Assembly (NCBI GenBank): GCA_020226215.1
Contig: CM035230.1
Span: 7,277,501-7,341,500 of the forward strand
Origin: Sindora glabra
Taxonomy: Eukaryota > Streptophyta > Magnoliopsida > Fabales > Fabaceae
Reading direction: 5' to 3'
DNA length: 64,000 nt
The notes beneath the pieces were generated by a model. It had not been told where the DNA came from. It saw only the letters and a list, made by a program, of their open reading frames with translations, and made no database searches. Below are positions 12,380-23,084 of the stretch, piece after piece (position 1 is the first letter of the stretch; the number at the start of each line of letters is the position of its first letter). The translations under genes and the position numbers were made by a program.

Positions 12380-13554
12380 TATTGGTGTATATACCTTAAA
12401 ACTAATAATATGGATGATTATAAATTTGAATCATGTTATTTTAAAGATAATTTCAATTATTATATTTATATATATTGTTTGCTTAGTATATTTAGTTATG
12501 ATAATAATCCTAGAATAATTGTATTCTTAAATATCCTAGTCATATATCATTGTGGACTAGGTTGCATTGATATGTTAAAATTAGCATATATGGTAACTTA
12601 TATGAGATATTAAGTTTACACCTGAGTACAAGTTAGAAAACTTGTGTACTTGACTGACCCATCCTAAGAACATTACATGGATTGTTATGTAATGTCATGA
12701 GTGATTCTTAGTGATTATCATTAATATGGTCCTTTAACCTGAGATCACTAAGATTCCTTATATGTGAGTTCTATATTTTGATATTGCTCTATGTCATTCA
12801 TGGTTGGTTAAATACAATGGCAGTTATTAGATGTGTCATATATCATGTGGAGAGATTTATGTGATTAAGATAGAATTTATCCCTCCTACATAATAAAAAT
12901 GATATTTGTGGGCCCCCTGATTAAGTAAGGTTAAGAAAAATACATAGCCATATTTAAATGGATTGACATGGGATATCAATTACATTTGCTTTAGTTATCT
13001 TACTTAAGAATCAAGAAACATTTGAATTAGGCTATACAGAAATGACACAATCTATGTCTCGTGCTCAATCTAGATGTTAAAGATAAAAAGATTATAGATG
13101 ATGATTACATATATAGGCTTAGTCAAATCACTAATTTTCTCATTACTTATGTAACAATGATGTGTTGCTAGACACTGCTCATTGTTTATGATCATTAATA
13201 TGATTTATGATCATTGCTAATGTAATAAGAGCTTGTAGGGTTACACATTTAGAACTTAGTGGATTTAAAATTGATGGACTAAGTTGTTTAGGCCTAGTAT
13301 ATGGGAATTTCATGTTATAATTATAAAACTCAATTATAAGCCCATAATTATACATGGAACAAAGCCTAATTAGTTAGGGTTTCCTGTGTACCTATTTAAA
13401 TAGGCTTGTTGGATGTTAATTTTGATGATTATTCACGTATCTTAACATAGAAAACCTTAGTAACCCTCCTTAACTACAACCTTAGAAGGGGCATAGCTAG
13501 TACTGTAAGGTAAAAAGAGGAGAATTATAATTAGTGGCTGTAGGATGTTCATGG

Positions 13555-15207
13555 TGTTAGGTTACAGATCAACATATGCAGTGAAATTTTTAAATTTTGA
13601 TTCGAATCTACCTAGGATCTATGCAAAAGGCATAAATCAAGGTTAGGGTTTTACCTTATTTGTGTTTATGTTCTTTCTTTTGAGAGATTGATTCACGACT
13701 CAAACACCATTCGAATGTAAAGCGTCTCTATAGTATTCACACGGAGTGAACAACAACCTCTCCCCTCAGTGAAGCTGTTAGGGTTCATTTTTTTCACTAG
13801 GATTAGGATTAGACATTTTCTAAAGTGATTTTAGGATTTGATGAAGCTTATGAGCGTGAATTAAAAGGTGCTACCTTCAAGTCCTTATATAGAACTAAGG
13901 CATATCACAATCCTAGTCCTACTAGGATAATGCTTCAAAAATTCTAATCACACTAAATAACTATCACCTTATTCTTATCCTAGAGAGAGTGAAGAGAGAT
14001 AGGACTTATCTTATTAATTATCTAATATTAGATAATAATAATATTATCTCACAATATAATTATCTAATATTAAATTGACATATAATTATCTTATATTAGA
14101 TAATAATAATATTATCTCATAATATAATTATCTAATATCTAATAACGTAATTATTTGATATTACTTTAATATCAAATAATATTACATAATATAATATATA
14201 TATTACATGAATAAATATATATTATCATAATAATTTATATATGCACAAAAATAAGTTCAATTAATTGGATTTTAGTCCAACTAAAATCCAATTAATTATT
14301 GTCTTATTCCTACTTCTTTTGTGTGACCCTATAAGTTCTTACTACGTTGATAATAACTTATTTTAGGCCATAAATAGTGAGCAGTATCTAGCAATATATC
14401 ACTATCACTCAAGTAGTAAGAATGTCCATGATTCGACATTTGCCTAATATATGATCAACGCTTTGCATCATAATTCCTTTTGTAATAATATCCAAATTAA
14501 ACTGGAGGCATGGAGTGTATCATCTTCGTCAATATTCAATTTATATTTCTTGATACTGAGTAGACTTTAAAATAAATGATTAATATCACATATTAATCCA
14601 ATTGAGCATGGGCATGCATTTCTAAGTCTCGCTCAATTAAGGGGCCCAAAGATATTTCTATTTTATACAAGAGTACAAAATCTCATCTACATCACTTACT
14701 TCCCTTTGCATGATTTGTGATACATCCAATTAACGTCCTATTCGTCATCCTGATTAAAGGTGACATAGAACGATATCAAAGTGAGTAATTCCTCATGTAG
14801 GGAACCGTAGTGACTTCAGGTTAATGACTATGCACATTTGTGATCATATGAGAATAACTAATGCCACGTCTATCCATGTAGTATTCTCATAGTGGATCAG
14901 TCCAGTACATTATTCATTAATAATATACTCATGTATTGACTTGATATTACATATCCATGATTCATAATCGTCAGTCACTATACATGCTAGTCTCGATGTA
15001 TTATTACTATCCTTTTCATAATAATACTTGACTAGAGGCATTTTATGAATAACAAAGCTATTCCAAAGATAATTATTATATTTAAGTTATAATTTGTGCA
15101 AAATAAAATAAAATAAAATATAATAATTATATTGCCAAAATGAAACATAATACATCGTGTAATATTGCAATCATCTCTATGATTAGCTTCTAGGACACAC
15201 ACCAACA
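13555..15207 (-). mobile_element. Copia solo LTR A (1,653 bp)
   Basis: On the minus strand it starts TGTTGGTGTGTGTCC and ends ..CTAACA. It is flanked by the perfect five-base duplication CATGG (13550-13554 and 15208-15212). The sequence matches solo LTR B at 36969-38624 nearly end to end, so both are of one family. It carries AT-rich palindromes (14010-14195). No coding region adjoins it, so it is the product of recombination between two LTRs of a full element. It is among the best-preserved insertions in this half of the window. Confidence 0.9.
14010..14195. repeat. Cluster of AT palindromes in solo LTR A
   Basis: Repeats of an ATTATCTAATATTAGATAAT-type palindrome. The copy at 14017-14036 is a perfect 20-bp palindrome, and further imperfect copies follow near 14085-14190. 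The cluster is shared with LTR B (37430-37600), so it belonged to the ancestral LTR. Confidence 0.8.
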
Positions 15208-15406
15208 CATGGATGATATATAGGTTCGTATGGATACCTCAAAGTTTTTTATTGAAAACAAGTTAAAAAGATGATTAACGATCAAGCCTTTGAATTGTTT
15301 ACAAAAAGTAATGATTAAATCATTGTCCTAATCTAATCATTTCACATAGATCCTTGGTTGGAATTGGTTAAATTCTACTACAACTATTTAGTTGTCAATC
15401 CCAATA

Positions 15407-18094
15407 TAATATCCCATGTTAATTACTTCATAACAACTAATGTTTAGAGTTTATATTACACATCGATTTTGTACTTTCATCATTATCTTTAATATAACAA
15501 TGTCATCCTATTAAGTAATGTTTAATATTAATTACATGAAAAAACTGATGTCATAATTTATGAATACTTTTTTAAATGATTTTTTTCTTATTATAGAATT
15601 AAACAAAATAATAAGAAATTATTTAATGTAAATGAAACAAAAATGAAAATGGAGTTAATATATTAGAAGCATATATATATATATTCTTTTATTTTATTTA
15701 TTTCCATATCAGTACATAAATATATTTACAATGGAAAAACTATTATTTATAATGAATAACAGACGTTACATTTATAATAATACATGGCATCCCTATAAAA
15801 ATTAAAAGGAAAAATGGTTATCTCCTACTTGTAATTTCTTCATATTGCTAGATGGCATTTAAGATGATTGATTTCATTTATTTTATATCTATTGACCTTA
15901 AGGTGGTTAATTGCTTTATTTACTATGAACCCTTAAAGGTACTTTTATTTCAATGTGACAGTGAGCATGTTTCTTATTCTATGTGTATTGAAGTTTGACC
16001 TAACACATAGAGGAAGCAACATGTTAATTTCCATATTAAAATAAAGAAAGCATTAGAGGCTCATAAAAAATAGAGAAATCAAGTAACTTAATGTCAATAG
16101 AAGGACCATAGAAGATTAGTGCTATATAATTATAAATGCTTCAAATTTTATGATTATGGTAGTCATATTAAACAATGGATGTGCTTATTACCATTTATTG
16201 GGTGTAGAAGGTAAACGTGATTTGATGTGATGCCTATGACCATAAGAGATGACTTTAGAGATTGAGATGAAAGGAGTAGATTGTACTGTTCAATATTAAG
16301 AAGTAACTAGAGTCTCCTAAAGTTCTTTTAATTAAAGGAATTATGTCCAAACTTTAACAATGAATCCAAAAATTTTACAAAAAATTTAGAAAGATTTTTG
16401 TCCAAAGTCCTTAAAAATTCTTTTTAAAATTCAATGTCTATAGCTAAATTATGAATAAAAATTCCTGGATGGAACTTAGATTAATCCCCAAAACTTCTAA
16501 AAGGACTAGCATCTTGGAATCCATTAATAGAGAAGGCTTTTGAGATGAAGGGTCTAGATTGTGGTATTATAACATTATCTCAGCTATTGAGAAAATTCAA
16601 GAATCTTTTAGAGTTTTTTTTAAAGTGTGGATAAAATGCCTTGTAAGAATTCTAAAAGGTCCTTAGACTTTCCTAATAAATTTGTTATTGAAAGATATTT
16701 AGAAGCCTTCTTTTTTAATGCAAGGAGATCTATTTTGAAAGATAATATATCTATTTTTAAGGAGCCTTATTTGTAGATAAGGAGAAAATAATTAGATATG
16801 AGTTATTAATTAAAAATTAATATCTTAGGTTTGGCCATATGTATGACTGTAATGACTTAAGATGTCATTTAAGTGATAAAATAATGTGTAAACTATTAAT
16901 GAACTATCACTATAATTGAAATGGACTTACATGATGGTTATCACAAGGAATTGATATTGTAAGCACTAAACTATCAAATTGTATTGGACTTACATAATTG
17001 TCACTATAAAAACTCAATCTTGTAAGTTATATTAAATATTGTAGATGAAGTTATCTATTCCATTGATTTAGACTTCTTTGGTTTCATTCTTTTAAACAAT
17101 TTCATAAATTCATTATTTAGATTTCTTCAATTTTTCTTATTTAAACTTTATAAATTCATTAATTTATATATGTTGAGTTTCATTTATTTAAACCTTTTAA
17201 TAAATGACATTCAATTAGATGTTATCATATTATGAGAGAATGCCACCATACGACATTGTTTAGTCTTAAAAATTAACATTTTTATGTTTGCCAATTCCTC
17301 AATAGACTTTCGATTATTATAGATTTCTATTATGTAAATAAGCAAATATGAAAAGAAAATTAGTTTTGAACTAATTTAACATAGAAATTTATATTTGTTA
17401 GAAAGTTATATTTATTTTGATATGTCTTTTCTTTGTCAATCTTTATAATCAAAATGACTATAATAGAATTTTAAGTAAAAATAACATATAGATAAGGAAA
17501 GAGAAATAATTCAAAAAATTTACAAAAATTTATTACTTTATTTATAATTGAAGTACAAATTGATGATTTAAGAGAAATAATATCTTTGCAAATATATATA
17601 AAATAATTACACTAATTCTTCAATAAAAAATCTGCATGTTTAGAAAATAACTACACAAGACAATGAAAAAAAACCATGCATCAAAATCTACATACTCATT
17701 GCAAACTCCAGTGTTGTTAGTAAAATTTCTTTGCAATGTACAATTCATGGGAAATGGGAGAGTATACAATAGGAGAAGTGGATGAAAGTGGAGTGAAAGA
17801 TTAGGGGCAATCATCATTTACAAACTTTTGCTTTTCATTTTCACTCTAGGGGAAATAAGAAAGTCTTTGATGAGAGAGAAATAAAGGCTAAGGTTCTTCT
17901 ATTGTGCATATTTTCGATGAAAGTGAGGGGGATAAATTAAAAGTGACATTATGTATCAAACTCATCATATTTGAGAGCATATTGGAAAGATATTGGAAAA
18001 GTTCGTATAGAGAAATAGAATGAAAGTGAAGATTTATCTGGAAAAAATAGATGTCAGTTATCAACAAACTCAATATCTTACGTTTGTGTAGTTT
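15407..18094. other. Unclassified decayed sequence, possible CCHC remnant
   Basis: No intact gene. At 16137-16178 the plus strand reads CFKFYDYGSHIKQW, which could be a decayed zinc knuckle with Cys-to-Phe and Cys-to-Trp changes and one extra residue, as in LINE ORF1 or gag proteins. The flanking frames (15840-16800) were not placed in a family. A (TA)n run lies near 15670-15690. The remaining AT-rich sequence, including two short minus frames at 17620-18073, shows nothing I recognise. Confidence 0.3.
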
Positions 18095-18585
18095 CTATTG
18101 AGACTCTTGAAATGCCTCTTAGATGATGATTGTTGAATAGGACTAATGTCTTATACTGTAATGGTTTTCAATGAAACTTTTGAAATATCTTTTAGATAAT
18201 GGTTTAGTATAAAATTGACATTGAAAGTTGCCATGTAAGTTTTTAGACATTGATTACTTTCTTAAACATTATCTTAAGTTTTCATATAATTTCAAAAAAT
18301 GTCATTGCATCAAACTAAACATTAATTTTTTTAACTAACATGTATCAATTGATGTAAATTATCAATTTTATAATAGTGTAACTATAAATATTGGTTTCTA
18401 ATTTAAACATCATCTTAGGTTCACATGGAAATTTCTATAATGCCACTGCTTAACTATAGACATTGGTTATTTTAGAAACCATCATCTTATTTATCCTAAT
18501 AATTTCAAAAATACCACCATGTTGATATAGATATCAATTTTTTATGATTTATGTTTATCGACTTTCATAGAATTGAAATTTTGTA
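18095..18585. repeat. Interspersed short repeat array, possible CACTA subterminal repeats
   Basis: Three to four imperfect units contain ACATTGGTT or ACATTGATT followed by AACATCATCTTA, an AATTTC block and a TGCCA(C/T)TG block. Inverted partial copies (TGAAATGCCTCTTAGATGATG) lie at the left. The array ends at TTTTGTAGTAATG, which could be a decayed CACTA terminus (..TTGTAGTG). Compare the cluster at 10912-11110. The repeat structure is visible; the CACTA assignment is inference. Confidence 0.4.
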
Positions 18586-18971
18586 GTAATGTAAAGTTTT
18601 TGATATAAGAGATACTTGAATTAAAAGTAAGAAAATTTGGAAAAAACTTAGAAAGGTTTTGGTACCCTTCCTTATTCACTACCTTTTGTGTTTTTCAAAT
18701 TACCTTAAGTAATTAGAATTAGTCTAAAATATAAGTAGATAATAAATAATCAAATTATATTGATAAATGAATAAGAAGATTTAAGGAAATTCTTGGGGCA
18801 TGTTTTAGTTTTAGGAGATAATGAAGGTAGAAGAACCTATTTCTCATAATAAAATGTAAGAATAAAAATGTATGTATGTCATGACTCGATTCTCAAGTAC
18901 TATGATCAATGTAAAGAAACCTAACTAGTATTATTATACTAACCAACTGTCTTTACATCATTAAATTTTGA
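18586..18971. other. AT-rich sequence without recognised gene
   Basis: About 390 bp between the short-repeat array and the reversed gypsy LTR. No reading frame or structured repeat was recognised. Confidence 0.5.
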
Positions 18972-20605
18972 TATAACATCCCTAACATATTAAATGATGA
19001 AAAATTTAATTATTTCACAAAAATTCCATATAGGTACTATTCATACAGAACCAAAAACTTAAAATTATTAATTCTAGATGGTTTTGGAGTTGTTATGGAA
19101 AAAGGTGCTTTTTGGTATCCAAATCAATTTCAATTACTAACAAATTTTTATGCGAGGCTACTAACATGCTAATAATTAAATAGCATTAATTACTTCAATT
19201 TTTTTAATCAAATCATGGGAAACAATACTAACTTTCAATATATAGAATCAAAAATTCTATTTTAAACTATTGTAACTAAAATCCATACATATTTACTTTT
19301 CATAACTTTAAAATTTTTCAAAAATTTCTAATTCTCTCTACACCTATCCTGACACTATTTCTAACATTAAAATATAGAAAATTGAAATTTAAACAATCTC
19401 TAATCTTTGTTTCCATAGAGCAATAGAAACATATAAAATCCTTTTTTAAAAGTTTTGTTTCCAAATTTAACATAATCTATTATCTTCTTTTTTTTAAGAG
19501 AAAACTTGATGAATATTTTTTTATCAACCTTAACACTAAATTATCAACATTATATCATCATATTAACATTTATATAATACCAAAACTAGACCATGTGTCA
19601 TCATAATTTAACTAAACACTTATAATAGCATAGATCACCATTTTCTTCTCCTTTCATGGGAAAACTCAAGGAAATAAGAGATAGTTACCACTCACCTCAA
19701 CTTACCCTCTTCTACTTTTAAAAACCTCCCAAAGCAATAACTTCATTAAAATAAACTAACTTTTAGGAATTTTAAAGAAAAGATTCCCGTAGAAATTTAA
19801 AGGAGATAAAGAAAAACCTAAGTTACCTTGTTAGATTTGGATGAAACTATTTGGAGAGTCTCTTGAGTTTGCTAAAAAAATTGAAAATCCTACTTTAGGA
19901 GACCCTAGAAGTGTATAGTCTTAAGGCTAAGAGGGACAAAAAAGTTTGCTCTAAAATGGCTTCAAATGGTTTTTATAAGCCCTAGTTTATACCTTCCCCC
20001 TACAAGCTATTCTTTTATTATTTTTTTTTTGTAAAAATTTCATGATGAATGGGCACATGGATGCATGGTTTTTCCCCAAGCTAAAATTAGAATAAAATTT
20101 CTTATAATTCACTAAAATTTAGGAAATAAAATGCTTAGAAATAATTATTAACAAATACTCTTAATTTTTCACTTTTTCACTAACTTCCTACTAGGTTCTC
20201 CTATAAGATTAGGCCTTATTTGAGCTTTATCTTCTTTTGGTTTCATAAATAAAATTTAGGCCTAGGAAAGTGGAGTTAAATTAACCTAAACAAATAAAAA
20301 TGATTTATTTTAATTTTGAGTCTAATCTCTAAGGTTTTCAATTTACTTGAGCCATTTTTAGATTACTTGGGCTCTTAATTTTCTATTTGAACTTTATATA
20401 ATTTTTTTTCCAAACTTTCTATTAGATTTTTAATTATATTTTAACTCATATTAGTGTCTAACATAATTTTTACAAAAAATATAGTTAGATATGGGTCCAA
20501 ACTGACTCCATGATTTTCTTGAACTTCACCAAATTAACTTATTGGGCTTCTATTTAGGATATTCCTATTCAAAATTTCTTTCTCAAACTTCCTCAGGGTA
20601 TTATA
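18972..20605 (-). mobile_element. Gypsy-type solo LTR (minus orientation)
   Basis: Bounded by TATAACATCCC on the left and GGGTATTATA on the right, which are one mutation each from the inverted TGTAACAxCCC/GGGTxTTACA ends of plant gypsy LTRs. On the minus strand a CTTATAAAAACC TATA box (near 19970-19985) is followed by pyrimidine-rich leader sequence, giving minus polarity. No gag or pol adjoins it. A matching five-base duplication was not found (flanks TTTGA and ATGTA), so the boundaries are less certain than for the copia solo LTRs. Confidence 0.5.
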
Positions 20606-20703
20606 ATGTATGTATAAGAATAGATAAAAGAACAGAAAAAAATTTAGAGGAAGAATGCACATATGGAATTATTGAAAGGAAAATAAGTAATAAAGTGAGA
20701 GGA

Positions 20704-21060
20704 TGTATGTTATTGTTTTTATTGAAATAAAATATTATATTTCTACATAATTGATTTTATGAAAATAATATACATATGTATTATTGTTTTCATTGAAGTG
20801 AAATATTATATATTTACATGATGGATTTTATGAAAATAATATACATGTACATTATTTTTTTATTAAAATAAAATATTATATATATACATGATTGATTTTA
20901 TGAAAATAATATACATGTACTTGTTTTTATTAAAAAGGGATATTATTTGCATACATGATTGGTTTATAAATAATATATATCCATGTATGTGATTGCTTTT
21001 ATGAATAGTTTATTTTTATGTATGTAATTGTTTTATAGAATTGATGTACACATACTTGAC
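20704..21060. repeat. 71-bp tandem repeat
   Basis: A unit containing TTATTGTTTTTATTGAAATA, an AAATATTATAT block and GATTTTATGAAAATAATATAC recurs at 20710, 20781, 20852 and about 20920, so the period is 71 bp (last interval about 68). More degenerate copies continue to about 21060. AT-rich reading frames over this stretch are by-products of the repeat. Confidence 0.85.
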
Positions 21061-22003
21061 TATTTTATTAAGGAAATGATAAGGCTAAATATGTACATAT
21101 GATTGTAAATAATACTGCAAAGGTGGAAATAGATCTTTGTATGTGATTATGAATATTATATAAAAGTGAAAGTAAATATACATGTGTAATTGAAATATGA
21201 AAATAAGGATAAGGATAAGTGTACTTATAAGATTATAAATAATAATATAAAGAGAGAAATAAAATATGTACATGACTATCTTATGAAAAAATGAATGATA
21301 TATATGTGATTGTGGATATTAATATAGAAATGAAAATAAATGTGTGCACATAACTCCAAATATTAATATGAAGGTGATAATGTGGATACATACATAGTTG
21401 CGTATGTAATTACAAAGATATATGTATATATATAAACAACAAATAAGTAGCATGTAAACAAAACAAAGTAAAATGGTGTGTACCCAAACATTTTCTTATA
21501 TACCGATATGCATATGTATGAATATACTTATATGACAAGGATAAAAATCAAGATGAGTATATATTTAGAAATGCAATGGTGAGTGTACATTTGGAAATGT
21601 GACGGTAAAGACAAAAACTTAGTTACTTATGATCCCTGCATGAATTGTGAATAGTAATGATGATCATGATAAATTATATATAAATATAGGAAAAGTGTAT
21701 ATATGTGTGTTGATAGTATAAATAGATTAATGATTTCTATATTTTATAAGATATTGCATAAGTAATAAGACTATGAATGAGATGTGACATCATAAATTAT
21801 AATGAATTCACACATTTGAGTTTTTGTAGTGTATGTATGTATATGTACATATATATGCAAACTTATAGACTAAGAATTATGATACTAAATTTAATTATTC
21901 ATGAATGCATCCATAAGTATTATGAAATAGAATGTGATAAGATATAATAACTAATTATGGCAAAAATCATGATGTGATATAAACATGCTATATAAATATA
22001 AAA
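21061..22003. other. Low-complexity LTR interior
   Basis: AT-rich, with many GTATATGTA-like motifs that may be very degenerate further copies of the preceding tandem repeat. No gene recognised. Confidence 0.4.
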
Positions 22004-22298
22004 ATATTTGGTTATCAATAAGTGGAGGTTGGAAATGTAGTTAAAAGGGTGGATATTTAGTTGTCAGCAAGTCGAGGTAGGTAATGCTGGTATAAAGGTG
22101 GATATTTAATTGTCAACGAATAAAAGGTGGCAATATGGTTATAAAGATGAGAGATATGATATCACATTGTTGCAACATTGCAAACTTATATAAATTTGAA
22201 TAAATTGGTTATCAATAAGTATAGGCTAGCATTGCAATTATAAGGATGGATATTTGATTATCAACAATAAGTGATTGACATTATAGTTATAAGGGTGG
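22004..22298. repeat. 49-50-bp minisatellite
   Basis: Five copies of a unit starting ATATTTGGTTATCAA and ending TATAAGGGTGG begin at about 22004, 22053, 22102, 22202 and 22250, so the spacing is 49 bp with one 50-bp gap of unrelated sequence. It lies inside the long gypsy-type insertion, in its right half. Minisatellites in this position are seen in some plant gypsy LTRs, including the one at 62993 in this window. Confidence 0.85.
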
Positions 22299-23079
22299 AA
22301 TTTATGGCACTACATTACATATTTCATTGCATGTTATATGCTTATGAGTTATACATGACCATAATGGTACTCTATATGTTTACAAGTTGATGTCATGATT
22401 GTAGGTTACATCTTTACGAGTTATGTTGTGGCTTAATATTTATTCTTTACTATTTTTAAGGTGATGTGAATGACTTAATGCTTATATGTTGGTTCATTAT
22501 GTGAAACATGAAAACTAGTATATAAAATATAATATAAGTTTAAACCTTATGGTAGTTTGAGATTTATCACCTAAATAAAAATATATATAGGGATACATAA
22601 TAACCAAGAGTAATAAAATAGGTGGTTGCTAAGAAGACAAGGTGAGTTAACAATATTAAAAATACTAACATCTTATTTGATAAGTATAATGTCGAGACTT
22701 GAACAAAGGAAATCCCTTTGTAGGAGATATAGGTGATGTGAAAAAGGTTAATAAAGATTGTTATCATAGGATGTTGAAACTTATGAAATAAACAATACAA
22801 GACTAATATGAGATTTGAAGAGGAAAGAAGACCTAAATTAAATAAATCCTTAAGATAGTTTGTATAGAGTCTCATTCACTAAGTTTTTTATAACTTACTT
22901 TGTTATTGCTATTTGTTTTTGGGTACTTGTAATAGCAATTGAAGGATGCTTGAGCAAAGTAGAATACTTGGGCTATTATGGCAAACTATTTATAGAAATG
23001 TATTTTATGAATAATTGTAATATGAGTTGCATATAAGTACTAAAAAAAATTAACCATCAATTTTTAGATTGGTGTTATA
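22299..23079 (+). other. 3' end of the long gypsy LTR
   Basis: Leads to the terminal GGTGTTATA at 23071-23079. It contains CATTCACTAAG...TAACTTAC near 22873-22902, resembling the CTCACTGAGTT..ACAACTCAC block that precedes the poly(A) region in several plant gypsy LTRs (a clear copy is at 34905-34930). The 102-codon minus-strand frame at 22567-22875 is judged a chance frame in AT-rich DNA. Confidence 0.4.
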
Positions 23080-23084
23080 AGGGA
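23080..23084. repeat. Right target-site duplication, AGGGA
   Basis: Partner of AGGGG at 6970-6974, with one substitution, immediately after the LTR end GGTGTTATA. Confidence 0.7.

Larger units (their letters stand above)
12380..15406 (+). mobile_element. Copia 3' LTR, split by a reversed solo LTR
   Basis: Starts TATTGGTGTATATACC (ancestral TGTTGGTGT) immediately after the polypurine tract. It runs to 13554 and resumes at 15213 after the solo LTR inserted at 13555-15207. The last part, with ..ATAGATCCTTGG.. and ..AATCCCAATA, aligns with the end of the related solo LTRs (..GGATCCTAGG.. and ..ATTCCCAACA). Without the insertion it is about 1.37 kb. It belongs to the same broad LTR family as the solo copies but is clearly diverged from them. 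Confidence 0.6.
6975..23079 (+). mobile_element. Ty3/gypsy-type LTR insertion (16.1 kb with nested elements)
   Basis: The left end TGTAACATCC and right end GGTGTTATA are the typical inverted termini (TGTAACACC...GGTGTTACA) of plant gypsy LTRs with one mutation at the right end. Five-base duplications flank it, and excision restores the interrupted LINE. After subtracting nested insertions roughly 9 kb remains. I recognise no gypsy gag or pol inside, so it is either one very long or two partly lost LTRs without an internal region. A TATA box at 7944 and polyadenylation-region-like sequence near 22875-22930 agree with plus orientation. Confidence 0.55.

Noticed and set aside
12371..12613. 80-codon plus-strand frame starting MGDYWCIYL
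   Set aside because: It spans the polypurine tract and LTR start of a copia element, so it is an LTR by-product.
15840..16800. A second LINE ORF1 with a zinc knuckle at 16137-16178
   Set aside because: The single knuckle-like run has a one-residue spacing error and two lost Cys; flanking frames could not be matched to DUF4283 or gag.
18967..20610. Target-site duplication for the reversed gypsy solo LTR
   Set aside because: Flanking five-base sequences TTTGA and ATGTA do not match, even when the boundary is shifted by one or two bases.
22567..22875. 102-codon minus-strand frame rich in Leu, Ile and Tyr
   Set aside because: AT-rich LTR sequence with hydrophobic bias by composition; no motif and no supporting context.
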